The notes below the pieces were generated by a model. The model saw only the letters and a list, made by a program, of their open reading frames with translations. It was not told where the DNA came from and made no database searches. Below are positions 1 through 8,763 of a stretch of DNA of 64,000 nucleotides, one piece after another; the first letter of the stretch is position 1; every line of letters starts with the position of its first letter. Source of the DNA: Hyphomicrobiales bacterium (lineage in GTDB: Bacteria > Pseudomonadota > Alphaproteobacteria > Rhizobiales > HXMU1428-3). Made by a program: the position numbers and the translations under genes. Location of the stretch: the NCBI GenBank assembly GCA_021775425.1, contig JAJFHX010000037.1:39504-103503 (forward strand), read 5' to 3'.

Positions 1-282
1 TATGAAATGATCTCGGTGCTTGCGCTTGAGCTTGAATTAAAGCAGGCGTTGCAGGTGCGAGAATTGCCAAATGGTGAATTTTATAAAACTGATGGCGGAC
101 ATTTTATTATCGACTGCCATTTTGAAGCGATCCCTGACCCGGAAGAGTTGTCTGATTGTCTTTCAATGATCCCCGGGGTGATTGAAACGGGGCTTTTTCT
201 TGGTATTGCTGAACGGGCGATAATTGGCGGGCCGGAAGGCATTGTTGTTTATGAAGAACCGCAGGATGAAGTTGAGGTTTAG
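1..282 (+). CDS. rpiA: Ribose-5-phosphate isomerase A, C-terminal part
   Basis: The gene is cut by the window edge: the reading frame is open from base 1, so the internal ATG at 7 is not the true start. The 93 visible residues match the end of RpiA, which interconverts ribose 5-phosphate and ribulose 5-phosphate in the non-oxidative pentose phosphate pathway. Recognisable pieces are GHFIIDCHF, the DPEEL segment, IPGVIETGLFLGIA and the closing GGPEGIVV, all in family order. It ends in an acidic tail. It lies 46 bp before gor on the same strand, a neighbour pair I know from other Hyphomicrobiales. The catalytic N-terminal half is outside the window. Confidence 0.88.
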   Translation, partial: YEMISVLALELELKQALQVRELPNGEFYKTDGGHFIIDCHFEAIPDPEELSDCLSMIPGVIETGLFLGIAERAIIGGPEGIVVYEEPQDEVEV

Positions 283-328
283 GGCATTAAAAGTTGAATT
301 TTGTAACTTTTAGGCAAGAAGGTTTTGG

Positions 329-1696
329 ATGATATTTGATTTTGATTTGTTTGTGATTGGTGGTGGCTCTGGTGGGGTAAGAGCGGCCAGAATGGCAGCG
401 GCGACCGGTGCGCGCGTTGGTATTGCCGAGGAATACCGGTATGGCGGGACATGTGTGATTAGAGGCTGTGTGCCGAAAAAGCAGTTTGTTTATGCGTCGC
501 GGTTTCATGGTGAGTTTGAAGATGCCAAAGGGTTTGGCTGGGATGTGGGTGAACCTTCTTTTAACTGGCCGAAACTTGTTGCGGCGAAAGATAAGGAAAT
601 TTCCCGCCTTAGCCAGATTTATCTGACCAATTTAGAGATGTCAGGGGTGACGCCATTTAAAGACCGCGCCGTTGTGACCGGCCCACAAGAAATCAGGCTG
701 GTGAATGAGGGGCGGGTGATCAGCGCGAAAACCATTCTGGTTGCTGTTGGTGGTGCTCCTTTTAAGCCGGAGATTGAAGGCACTGAATATGGCATTACGT
801 CGAATGAGGCGTTTGATTTGAAAGAGCTGCCTTCATCTGTAGTTGTGATTGGCGGCGGTTATATTGCGGTGGAATTTGCGTCTATATTTAACGGGCTTGG
901 TGTGAAGACCACTCTTGCTTACCGTGGCGACGCGGTGCTGCGTGGGTTTGACCAGGATATGCGGGATGGGCTAACCGATGCGCTGCGTGAGCGGGGCGTT
1001 GATGTTCAACTCGGTGCCAGTCCTCAAAAAATTGAAAAACGTGATGATCGGTTCCTCCTTACATATGAAGATGGAAGCTCAGTTGAGACGGGGCTGGTGA
1101 TGTTTGCGACGGGCCGCAAGCCATTAACGGAGGGGCTTGGCCTTGAAGAGGCCGGGGTTAAGCTTGGCCGGGGTGGTAAGATTGAGGTGGATGAATTTTC
1201 GCAGACATCAGTAGCTTCGATTTATGCGGTTGGTGATGTGACGGACCGGGTCAATTTAACGCCGATCGCCATACGTGAGGGGGCCGCGTTTGTTGAGACG
1301 GTTTTCAATAATGTTCCCACGGCGGTTGACCATAGCCAGATTCCAACGGCGGTGTTTTCAGAACCTGAGATTGGTACTGTCGGGCTTAGTGAAGCGGATG
1401 CGATTACGGAACATGGCGGGGTGGATGTTTATAAAAGCCAGTTTAACCCGATGAAGAACACCATTTCAGGCCGGATGGAGCGGATGATCATGAAGGTGAT
1501 TGTTGACGCCAAGAGCGATCGGGTTGTTGGTGTCCATATTATGGGGCCGGATGCTGGAGAAATTGTTCAGGCGATTGGGATTGCCATTAAAATGGGGGCG
1601 ACCAAAGCTGATTTTGATGCCACTGTGGCGCTGCACCCATCAGCCGGTGAAGAGCTGGTGACTATGCGCGAGAAATTTTCTTCCAGTGGTGTTTAA
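329..1696 (+). CDS. gor: Glutathione-disulfide reductase
   Basis: A 455-residue FAD flavoprotein that would reduce glutathione disulfide with NADPH in the cytoplasm. The N-terminal dinucleotide fold has GGGSGG (about residues 11-16). The redox-active disulfide is GGTCVIRGCVPKK with cysteines at 42 and 47. A second nucleotide fold, GGGYIAVEFA, lies near residue 173 and the FAD-contact ATG..YAVGDV near 300. The C-terminal interface contains HPSAGEE with the catalytic His-Glu. CVxxxCVPKK with a following QFVYAS is typical of gor rather than lipoamide dehydrogenase or mercuric reductase. The start is supported by AAGAAGG 6 nt upstream of the ATG. Trypanothione-like or other glutathione-type reductases are less likely alternatives. 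Confidence 0.93.
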   Translation: MIFDFDLFVIGGGSGGVRAARMAAATGARVGIAEEYRYGGTCVIRGCVPKKQFVYASRFHGEFEDAKGFGWDVGEPSFNWPKLVAAKDKEISRLSQIYLTNLEMSGVTPFKDRAVVTGPQEIRLVNEGRVISAKTILVAVGGAPFKPEIEGTEYGITSNEAFDLKELPSSVVVIGGGYIAVEFASIFNGLGVKTTLAYRGDAVLRGFDQDMRDGLTDALRERGVDVQLGASPQKIEKRDDRFLLTYEDGSSVETGLVMFATGRKPLTEGLGLEEAGVKLGRGGKIEVDEFSQTSVASIYAVGDVTDRVNLTPIAIREGAAFVETVFNNVPTAVDHSQIPTAVFSEPEIGTVGLSEADAITEHGGVDVYKSQFNPMKNTISGRMERMIMKVIVDAKSDRVVGVHIMGPDAGEIVQAIGIAIKMGATKADFDATVALHPSAGEELVTMREKFSSSGV

Positions 1697-1864
1697 GCTT
1701 AGCTGTGCAGGATCTGGGTTTAAACATATTATCTGACTGGAATTACTACTGATTTCTCCAATGATTTTATCATTTCAGTTCCTTAAGGCTAGCAAGCAAA
1801 AGTGCTGGCCATGGCAGGTATTGAGGGGTAAAAGGGCAAAAACCAGTCAGAACTGAGAGATTAG

Positions 1865-2620
1865 ATGAAACGTTTGGAAGATCGTTATGCGCTTGTAACG
1901 GGGGCCGGTTCAGGCATCGGGGCGGCCATTGCTCATGTTTATGCCAGTGAGGGTGCCTTTGTTTATGTGATTGATATTGACCCTGAAAAAGCGGCTGATA
2001 TCGCCGGGCAGATTAAAAATGCCGGTGGTGATGCGCTTGATATTGTGGCTGATGTGACGGATGGGCCTTCTGTTAAGGCTGCCATTCAGCAAATTACCGA
2101 TCATTCCGGCCGACTTGATATCATTGTGAATAATGCTGGTATGAATGTGCGGACAGACCTGCGCCACATGACAGATGAGGAATGGGATCTTGTTTTGCAG
2201 GTTAATCTTGTTGGTGGTGCCCGTTTTGCGCGTGACGGGTTTGAGTTGCTGAAGCAATCGGAACATGCGGCGATTGTTAACCTTGCTTCCGTGATGGGGT
2301 CCCGTTCTACCCGCCAGATGAGTGCTTATTCCTCAACCAAAGCGGCGATGGCTTCTCTTTCAAGAGGGCTGGCGGTTGAATATGCGCCTTATAACATCCG
2401 GGTGAATTATCTTTGCCCCGGGTTTGTTGCTACGAACCTGACCAGCCGGTTTGTGCGCAATCCATTTGTTAAAGAGCAGATACTGGCGCGAACCCCGATG
2501 GGGCGTTTTGGAGAACCGGAAGAGATTGCCAAAGCGGCGCTGTTTTTAGCGTCTGATGATGCGTCATATATGACTGGATCCGGCATTACTGTTGATGGCG
2601 GGATGATGGCGGCTCTTTAG
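1865..2620 (+). CDS. Short-chain dehydrogenase/reductase (SDR)
   Basis: A 251-residue classical SDR, the usual length. It shows the cofactor motif TGAGSGIG near residue 13, NNAG near 90, a catalytic serine in LASVMGS and the YSSTK active-site Tyr-Lys pair near residues 155-159, then the PGFVATNL loop and a C-terminal DGGMMAAL. It should reduce or oxidise a carbonyl/alcohol with NAD(P)H in the cytoplasm. The aspartate after the second beta strand (YVIDIDP) favours NAD(H), by family rule. The substrate cannot be told from sequence: glucose 1-dehydrogenase and 3-oxoacyl-ACP reductase look similar. It stands alone, 168 bp after gor, so it may have its own promoter. Confidence 0.9.
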   Translation: MKRLEDRYALVTGAGSGIGAAIAHVYASEGAFVYVIDIDPEKAADIAGQIKNAGGDALDIVADVTDGPSVKAAIQQITDHSGRLDIIVNNAGMNVRTDLRHMTDEEWDLVLQVNLVGGARFARDGFELLKQSEHAAIVNLASVMGSRSTRQMSAYSSTKAAMASLSRGLAVEYAPYNIRVNYLCPGFVATNLTSRFVRNPFVKEQILARTPMGRFGEPEEIAKAALFLASDDASYMTGSGITVDGGMMAAL

Positions 2621-2870
2621 GGGGCTAGCTGGAGGGGGCTGACTGGGTTGTGTGGCTTTCTGACCTGACCGTTATTTCTCATAATGGATGCTAAATTATT
2701 GCTGTTTTGCTTCATTTTGGGTTGGTAAAATGGGGGGTAATGGCCTATAACACCATTCTTTTAAGAGGTGTCTGGCCTTGTTTGAGGGGTGTTTTCCCTT
2801 CAAAACAGACGGAAAATAGCTATATTTAACAGCTATGATCATATTTTTTTGAGACTGAAGGAGTTTTGTT

Positions 2871-4268
2871 ATGGCTGAGCCATTGAACGCAGGTAAATGG
2901 AGCCCGAGTAGCTGGCGTTCTAAGCCGATTTTGCAAGTGCCTGATTATCCGGATCAGGCTGCACTCGAAAAGGTAGAAGAAACTCTTTCAAGTTTTCCCC
3001 CGCTGGTATTTGCAGGTGAGGCGCGCGACCTTAAAGCCAGGCTTGGCCGGGTTGCTGTTGGTGACGGCTTTTTGTTGCAGGGTGGTGATTGTGCTGAAAG
3101 CTTTAGCGAACATCACGCTGATAACATCCGTGATTTCTTCAAGGTTATGTTGCAGATGGCAGTTGTGCTGACTTATGCCGGTTCTGTGCCGGTTGTTAAA
3201 GTTGGTCGGATTGCCGGCCAGTTTGCCAAGCCGCGGTCAGCCCCAATGGAAGCGATTGATGGGGTGGAACTGCCTTCTTATCGCGGTGATATTATCAACG
3301 GGATTGATTTTAACGAAGCTGAACGCTTGCCTGATCCGCGCCGGCAATTAAAGGCGTATCGTCAATCAGCGGCGACTTTAAATTTACTACGTGCGTTTGC
3401 TCAGGGTGGTTTTGCCAATCTTGAGCAGGTTCATAACTGGACACTCAATTTTCTTGAAAACAGCCCGGCTGCGGAGCGTTTTGAAGAAATCGCGACACGC
3501 ATTACAGAGACGCTTGATTTCATGAAGGCCTGCGGCATCAATTCTGACAATACGCGCCAGCTCACGGCGACGAATTTTTTCACCAGCCATGAGGCGTTGC
3601 TGCTTGGCTATGAACAGGCTTTGACCCGAATTGATTCAACAACCGGTGAAAGCTACGCCACTTCCGGTCATTTTATCTGGATTGGTGACAGAACCCGGCA
3701 GGTTGATCATGCGCATGTGGAATATGTCAGAGGCATTAAAAACCCGGTTGGGTTGAAATGTGGCCCGTCTATTACTGATGATGATCTGATGCGGTTGATT
3801 GATAAGCTGAACCCTGAAAATGAAGCGGGTCGGTTGACCTTAATCTGCCGGTTTGGCGCTGAGCAGGTTAAAGAACATTTGCCGCGGCTTGTGCGCAAGG
3901 TGCAGGCTGAAGGGCGCAAGGTTGTCTGGTCTTGTGATCCGATGCATGGCAACACGATTAAAGCGGCGACGGGTTATAAAACGCGGCCGTTTGATCTGGT
4001 GCTTTCTGAAGTTGAGAGCTTTTTTGATGTTTGTCAGGCAGAGCGGGTGCATGCTGGCGGCGTTCATGTTGAAATGACCGGCCAGAATGTGACTGAATGC
4101 ATTGGCGGTTCGAATACGGTTAAGGAAGCTGATTTGTCAGCCAGGTATCACACGCATTGTGACCCGCGTCTGAATGCTGATCAGGCGCTTGAGCTGGCAT
4201 TTCTGATTGCTGAGCGGATGAAGCGGGACCGTAACGGGCAGGCTGTTTCTGAAGTTAAGTCTGCTTAA
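2871..4268 (+). CDS. 3-deoxy-7-phosphoheptulonate synthase, class II (DAHP synthase)
   Basis: A 465-residue plant/actinobacterial-type (class II) DAHP synthase that joins phosphoenolpyruvate and erythrose 4-phosphate in the first step of the shikimate pathway. Family signatures are WSPSSWR at the N-terminus, [11 protein letters not shown] with a metal-ligand cysteine, [14 protein letters not shown], the [13 protein letters not shown] segment, [18 protein letters not shown] and [15 protein letters not shown]. Length and motif order are normal. The start ATG has a strong AAGGAG. It is unrelated in sequence to the class I AroF/G/H enzymes of E. coli. aroQ, a later shikimate step, lies at 37.5 kb in the same window but in another operon. 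Confidence 0.95.
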   Translation: MAEPLNAGKWSPSSWRSKPILQVPDYPDQAALEKVEETLSSFPPLVFAGEARDLKARLGRVAVGDGFLLQGGDCAESFSEHHADNIRDFFKVMLQMAVVLTYAGSVPVVKVGRIAGQFAKPRSAPMEAIDGVELPSYRGDIINGIDFNEAERLPDPRRQLKAYRQSAATLNLLRAFAQGGFANLEQVHNWTLNFLENSPAAERFEEIATRITETLDFMKACGINSDNTRQLTATNFFTSHEALLLGYEQALTRIDSTTGESYATSGHFIWIGDRTRQVDHAHVEYVRGIKNPVGLKCGPSITDDDLMRLIDKLNPENEAGRLTLICRFGAEQVKEHLPRLVRKVQAEGRKVVWSCDPMHGNTIKAATGYKTRPFDLVLSEVESFFDVCQAERVHAGGVHVEMTGQNVTECIGGSNTVKEADLSARYHTHCDPRLNADQALELAFLIAERMKRDRNGQAVSEVKSA

Positions 4269-4287
4269 GTCTGACCAATAATATAAA

Positions 4288-4328
4288 CAACACCAGGGAT
4301 TGGCTTTATTTGCTGATGTCTGGTGTTG
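4288..4328 (+). terminator. Inverted repeat after the DAHP synthase gene
   Basis: CAACACCAG (4288-4296) is perfectly complementary to CTGGTGTTG (4320-4328), with a 23-nt loop. It starts 20 bp after the stop codon. There is no clear T run, so intrinsic termination is uncertain; it could equally be an mRNA 3' end stabiliser. Confidence 0.35.
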
Positions 4329-4424
4329 TGATTTTCAGTTGCGTTTGTTTTAAAGCTGGTGTCAGTAGAAAAATCTGATCACTTTTCTTCCCTTTCACTT
4401 CCTTTTTGAAAGATGTTGGTTTCG

Positions 4425-6119
4425 ATGACAGACCGTTTAAAATTGGCTCTTGCTCAACTGAACCCGGTGATGGGTGATTTTGCCGGGAATGTGGCTCTGG
4501 CATCTGAGGCGCATAAAAAAGCACATGAGCTTACGGCTGACCTTCTGGTGCTGCCTGAACTTTTCATTACCGGTTACCCTCCTGAAGATATGGTGTTGCG
4601 GCGGTCTTTTCAGCGAGCTTCTGAAAAAGCGGTTGATCAACTGGCAAAGCTGACAGTTGATGGCCCCGCTATTCTTGTTGGGGCGCCCTATGTTGAAGCA
4701 TCAGGCACAGAGGAAGATCCGCGTTTATACAATGCTGTTTTGTTACTTGAAGATGGAGAGCTGAAAGCCGTTCGCTATAAGGTTGATTTGCCAAATTATG
4801 GTGTGTTTGACGAAAAGCGGGTGTTTGATGCGGGGCCATTACCCGGGCCGATCAATTTTAAAGGGGTGCGGCTTGGGGTGCCGATTTGTGAAGATATCTG
4901 GACGGCTGAAGTTCCGGAATGCCTTGAAGAAACGGGTGCTGAAATTCTAATTTCAATTCACGGTTCGCCTTACAGGTTTGAAAAGCATGAAGTGCGGATG
5001 AATGTTGTTGTTGCCCGGGTGGCTGAGACAAAGCTACCACTTGTTTACCTCAACCAGGTTGGCGGGCAGGATGAGCTAGTGTTTGACGGGGACACGATGG
5101 TGCTGAATGGGGACTGCACTCTTGGGGCACAATTTCCACGGTTTCGGGAACATGTGGGGCTGGTTGAATTCGAGCGCGGCGGTAAGGCCGGTGATGACAG
5201 CTGGCGGGTTTGTTCTGGTGAGATTTTTCCAGTTGATGAGGGGGCGGTTTCGGCTTACATCGCGTCTGTTCTCGGGCTCAGGGATTATGTCAATAAAAAT
5301 GGATTTAAAGGGGTTGTGCTAGGGCTTTCTGGTGGTATTGACAGTGCGCTTTGTGCGGCGATGGCGGTTGATGCGCTGGGTGCTGACCGGGTGCGATGCC
5401 TGATGCTGCCTTATCATTATACAGCGCAGGAGAGCTTAGATGATGCTGAACAATGCGCCAAACTACTTGGGGTGAGTTATCAGAGCCTGCCAATAAAACA
5501 AGGCGTTGAAGCTGTTGAGAGCATATTAGCCCCTGCGATGCCAGATGGCACCGGCGGAGTTACTGAAGAAAATATTCAATCCCGGTTGCGGGGTGTTTTG
5601 TTGATGGCGCTTTCAAATAAAACCGGTGACATGCTGGTGACAACGGGGAATAAATCTGAGGTCTCTGTTGGTTATGCGACGCTTTATGGGGATATGAATG
5701 GGGGCTTTAACCCGATTAAAGATCTTTATAAAACGAAAGTTTATGAGTTTTCCCGGTTGAGGAATGAGGTGTTGCCTGAAGGCTGCCTTGGGCCGGAAGG
5801 GATGGTCATTCCTGAAAACATCATAACCAAAGCACCTACGGCAGAGCTTCGTGAAAACCAGACTGATCAGGATAGTTTGCCGCCATATGATGTGCTGGAT
5901 GATATTCTTGAATGCCTTGTTGAGAAGGAAATGTCAGTTCATGAAATTGCAGAGCGCGGGCATGAGCGTGATGTGATAAAACGGATTGAACATTTGCTGT
6001 ATCTGGCGGAATATAAACGGAGGCAAGCGGCACCCGGGGTTAAAATTTCCTCGAAGAATTTTGGCCGGGGGCGACGCTATCCGATTACCAATAAATTCAG
6101 GGATGAATTTGAGAGCTGA
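4425..6119 (+). CDS. nadE: NAD+ synthase, glutamine-hydrolysing
   Basis: A two-domain glutamine-dependent NAD synthetase that amidates nicotinic acid adenine dinucleotide with ATP. The N-terminal carbon-nitrogen hydrolase (nitrilase) domain shows the Glu-Lys-Cys triad: E45 in LPELFITGYPPE, K119 in YKVDLPNYG and C155 in GVPICEDIW. The C-terminal synthetase has the P-loop SGGIDS at about 302-307 and the late RRQAAPGVKIS segment. I chose the ATG at 4425 (564 aa) because family members begin MTDRL shortly before the LALAQLNP strand. An in-frame ATG at 4413 would add four residues, and neither start has a good ribosome binding site. The ammonia-channelling two-domain form means no separate amidotransferase is needed. 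Confidence 0.94.
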   Translation: MTDRLKLALAQLNPVMGDFAGNVALASEAHKKAHELTADLLVLPELFITGYPPEDMVLRRSFQRASEKAVDQLAKLTVDGPAILVGAPYVEASGTEEDPRLYNAVLLLEDGELKAVRYKVDLPNYGVFDEKRVFDAGPLPGPINFKGVRLGVPICEDIWTAEVPECLEETGAEILISIHGSPYRFEKHEVRMNVVVARVAETKLPLVYLNQVGGQDELVFDGDTMVLNGDCTLGAQFPRFREHVGLVEFERGGKAGDDSWRVCSGEIFPVDEGAVSAYIASVLGLRDYVNKNGFKGVVLGLSGGIDSALCAAMAVDALGADRVRCLMLPYHYTAQESLDDAEQCAKLLGVSYQSLPIKQGVEAVESILAPAMPDGTGGVTEENIQSRLRGVLLMALSNKTGDMLVTTGNKSEVSVGYATLYGDMNGGFNPIKDLYKTKVYEFSRLRNEVLPEGCLGPEGMVIPENIITKAPTAELRENQTDQDSLPPYDVLDDILECLVEKEMSVHEIAERGHERDVIKRIEHLLYLAEYKRRQAAPGVKISSKNFGRGRRYPITNKFRDEFES

Positions 6120-6195
6120 GATGTTTCATTCTTTAAGCCTTTCCTTTCTATCACGATTTGTTTTTTAATCTCTTTGACTATGAAATGAGACAGAA

Positions 6196-7533
6196 ATGAC
6201 TGTTATTACGCGCTTCGCGCCAAGCCCGACGGGCAAGATTCACATCGGCAATTTAAGGCCAGCGATTATCAACTGGATGTTTGCTAAATCTGCTGGCGGG
6301 CAGTTCATGCTCAGGCTTGATGATACGGATCAGGAACGCTCGACTGAGGCTTATGCTGAGGGGATTAAGACAGATCTTAAATGGCTTGGGCTAAACTGGG
6401 ATATTGAGGCGAGCCAGTCGAAACGGTTTGATAAATATGATGCTGTTGTGGAGCGGTTGAAAGAAGAGGGGCGGCTTTACCCTTGCTTTGAAACGGCAGA
6501 TGAACTTGAGCGCAAACGCAAGCGACAAATGGCGCGCGGGATGCCACCTGTATATGATCGCTCTGCGCTAGAATTATCGGATAAAGACCGGGCTATACTG
6601 ATAGCTGAGGGGCGCACGCCGCATTGGCGGTTTAAACTTGAAGACAAAAGTGTTGTCTGGCAGGACCTTGTTCGGGGTGAGCAATCTATTGAAGCAAGCT
6701 CGCTTTCTGATCCGATCCTTATTCGTGAAGACGGAACTTATCTCTATACTTTGCCGAGTGTGATTGATGATATTGAATTTAAGGTCAGCCATGTTATTCG
6801 CGGTGAAGACCATGTGGCGAATACCGGGGCGCAAATTCAGATATTTGAAGCCTTGGGTGCTGAGCCACCGCAATTTGCACACCATAACCTGCTGGTAGGT
6901 AAGGATGGTGAGGGATTATCAAAACGGCTTGGCAGCTTATCGATTGAATCATTTCGTGAAGACGGGTTTGAGGCGATGGCTGTTGTCAGCCATGCGGCGA
7001 CGATTGGTTCGTCAAACCCGATTGTTCCGCATCAATCAACTGACAGTATTGCTTCAGAATTTGGTTTTGAAAAACTGAGCCGTTCACCGGCGCGGTTTGA
7101 TGTGGCTGAACTTGAATTGTTGAATGCCAAACTCTTGCATGAGATGGATTTTTCTCTGGTTGAGGCGCGCCTCTCAGAGCTGGGCGTTGAAGGTGGTGAA
7201 GCGTTCTGGAATGCGGTGAAGGGGAATATTGAGAAGTTTCAGGATGTCAGTTTCTGGTGGCAGGTTGTTGAAGGACCGATTGAGCCGGTGATTGAGGATG
7301 CTGAGTTTTGCAGCAAAGCGGCTGATCTACTGCCTAAAGGTACTTATGATGAGGAGAGCTGGAGTGCGTTTACCGGGGCTGTGAAAGAGGCAACCGGCGC
7401 GAAGGGAAAAGCTTTGTTTCATCCGCTGCGCCTGGCTCTTACAGGGCAGCCGCATGGGCCTGAGTTAAAGTTTTTGTTGCCATTGATCGGGGAGAAGAGG
7501 GCCGCGGGCCGGTTACGCGGAGAAGCGACCTGA
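6196..7533 (+). CDS. gltX: Glutamate-tRNA ligase, HIGN-type (probable second GluRS)
   Basis: A 445-residue class I aminoacyl-tRNA synthetase that charges tRNA with glutamate. The N-terminus reads RFAPSPTGKIHIGNLRP, so the HIGH motif is HIGN (His16-Asn19), and the KMSKS motif is LSKRLGS near 241. Many alphaproteobacteria carry two GluRS enzymes. The HIGN variant with the LRPAIINWMFAK continuation resembles, in my judgement, the second, discriminating type (often active on tRNA-Gln, feeding GatCAB). That specificity is inference. No zinc-type cysteine cluster is evident. The start ATG follows GAGACAG. It is the last + gene before a gene-poor patch. Confidence 0.9.
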   Translation: MTVITRFAPSPTGKIHIGNLRPAIINWMFAKSAGGQFMLRLDDTDQERSTEAYAEGIKTDLKWLGLNWDIEASQSKRFDKYDAVVERLKEEGRLYPCFETADELERKRKRQMARGMPPVYDRSALELSDKDRAILIAEGRTPHWRFKLEDKSVVWQDLVRGEQSIEASSLSDPILIREDGTYLYTLPSVIDDIEFKVSHVIRGEDHVANTGAQIQIFEALGAEPPQFAHHNLLVGKDGEGLSKRLGSLSIESFREDGFEAMAVVSHAATIGSSNPIVPHQSTDSIASEFGFEKLSRSPARFDVAELELLNAKLLHEMDFSLVEARLSELGVEGGEAFWNAVKGNIEKFQDVSFWWQVVEGPIEPVIEDAEFCSKAADLLPKGTYDEESWSAFTGAVKEATGAKGKALFHPLRLALTGQPHGPELKFLLPLIGEKRAAGRLRGEAT

Positions 7534-7632
7534 GCTGATGGCCGGGCACAGACATAGTGACTGCTGGGTTCAGATAGGTTTTGGTTTCGTCTTGCTTAGC
7601 GCTGTGTAGGCTTTGTCGTTCTGAATGCCGGA

Positions 7633-7746
7633 CTAAAATATGAATGTCCAAACATTATTTGAGGGTGCAGCAAAAACCTCATTAAACAGGAATATGGACG
7701 AAGCAACCAGGATTGTTGTCATTGCTATAAATTTGGTTAGACTCAT
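7633..7746 (-). CDS. Possible small exported peptide (37 aa)
   Basis: A short frame with the layout of a signal peptide: a lysine near the N-terminus (MSLTKF), a hydrophobic stretch IAMTTILVASSIFLF, and a plausible cleavage site VFA-A, leaving a mature tail of only 11 residues. A purine-rich AGAGAG lies 5 nt before the ATG. I recognise no family. It could be a true microprotein, the 5' remnant of a longer secreted protein, or chance. It sits just downstream (minus sense) of the 16-bp inverted repeat at 7784-7822. Confidence 0.35.
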   Translation of the reverse strand: MSLTKFIAMTTILVASSIFLFNEVFAAPSNNVWTFIF

Positions 7747-7783
7747 TTCTACTCTCTGAAATTAAATACTTGATATATAAGTT

Positions 7784-7822
7784 TGAGGAGATCTAAATTC
7801 ATGACAAATTTAGATCTCCTCA
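7784..7822. repeat. Perfect 16-bp inverted repeat, 7-nt loop
   Basis: TGAGGAGATCTAAATT (7784-7799) is exactly complementary to AATTTAGATCTCCTCA (7807-7822). The loop is CATGACA. No T run follows on either strand. It lies between the beta-barrel-like remnant and the small exported ORF on the minus strand, so it may be an intercistronic processing/termination hairpin or a protein-binding palindrome. Confidence 0.8.
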
Positions 7823-7855
7823 GGTTAGAAGTAACGGTTGTATGCCGCGTCAGTA

Positions 7856-7954
7856 CTAGAAACCAAATCCAACGCTCACACCCCCGCCTACTTCAGTAAC
7901 TGAAACTATGTCGCTGTCTTTAAGCTTTACCCAGGTATGAATGAATAATAGACC
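7856..7954 (-). pseudogene. Beta-barrel-like C-terminal remnant
   Basis: On the minus strand 32 codons are open before TAG at 7856-7858 and read HTWVKLKDSDIVSVTE then VGGGVSVGFGF. Alternating polar/hydrophobic residues, a glycine-rich last strand and a terminal phenylalanine are the signature of an outer-membrane beta-barrel C-terminus. The frame has no start codon; it is closed upstream by TGA at 7955-7957. The overlapping frame (7927-8187) runs into stop at the point where this one begins, so a single frameshift could have split one gene. I infer a decayed outer-membrane protein gene, or a sequence error. Confidence 0.3.
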
Positions 7955-8187
7955 TCAACCGGCCATTTTTCGTCTTCAGAAAAAGTGTCATCATTTTTAT
8001 TGGGATCACTCATATCTGATTTTTCCTGATGCAAAGCAAGTTTGACAGGAGGCGTTATTTTTTTAATGGAGTAATGATTGGATCTATTGATGGTTGTTCT
8101 TGTGGTTTTTTGCACAATAGATTCTGTACTGTGCTGATCAGTATCATCAGCACGATTATAGGCAGCTTTTTTTAATAATTTCGACAT
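7927..8187 (-). CDS. Uncharacterised small ORF (86 aa), possibly the broken upstream part of an adjacent gene
   Basis: The frame starts MSKLLKKAAYN and is hydrophilic, with a basic half and an acidic end (SEDEKWPVEVYY). I recognise no family. The ribosome binding site is weak (GTGGAAA directly before the ATG). Its last codons overlap the start of the beta-barrel-like remnant in another frame. It may be spurious. Confidence 0.22.
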   Translation of the reverse strand: MSKLLKKAAYNRADDTDQHSTESIVQKTTRTTINRSNHYSIKKITPPVKLALHQEKSDMSDPNKNDDTFSEDEKWPVEVYYSFIPG

Positions 8188-8196
8188 TTTCCACAC

Positions 8197-8668
8197 TCAC
8201 TTACTATACGCAATACTCAACTTCGTAATGTGTTGTGGCCTCAATCTAAGTTATTTGTTTTCAAAATCCCTTTGTTGTCGTTCTATCTGCAGTTGTTCTT
8301 CAATTTTGTCCCCACAAAACTTTATGCAAATAAATCAATGGCTTGCTATTGCCAGTTCGTTTTATTACTGGTTAGCCGGATGTAAATTTGTTCGTTTTTT
8401 CTTAAGTTTTATTAACATTTTTGGAACTTACAACCTATGAGAGCTTTGCCGTTTACAATTTGTTTGGCAAATTAAATGTGGATATCTGATGTTCAAAGAG
8501 ATGTATTTTCATTATATGTGGCTAAAAAGATACAATGAGGCCGCGATGGGTTACTTTTTTGGTTTAAAACTCAGATCACATCTGGTGTTCGTAAACGGGC
8601 GGCAGTCTTTTTGTGGTTCGTAGGGAATGGTTGTCGTGGTTCTTAACAAAGTGGTTGCTCTAAATCGG
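8197..8668. other. Noncoding stretch, no supported gene
   Basis: About 470 bp rich in A+T. Short frames exist but have neither convincing ribosome binding sites nor protein-like composition. I see no RNA gene signature. Confidence 0.5.
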
Positions 8669-8705
8669 AAATAGAGTGACCGGTTTTTATGGCCACTCTA
8701 TTTTG
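8669..8705 (-). terminator. Terminator-like hairpin downstream of the GNAT gene
   Basis: AAATAGAGTG (8669-8678) pairs with CACTCTATTT (8694-8703), 10 bp. It lies about 60 bp beyond the stop of the minus-strand acetyltransferase. T-rich ends occur on both strands, stronger on + (TTTT), so it may act in both directions. Confidence 0.55.
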
Positions 8706-8763
8706 AAAGTATATAACTTTCACTTCTCAAGATTATTTTTGATCATCATTTTAGGTGCGATAG

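Noticed and set aside
1760..1774. AATGAT-TTT-ATCATT hairpin after gor
   Set aside because: Short, A+T-only stem with no T run; too weak to call a terminator.
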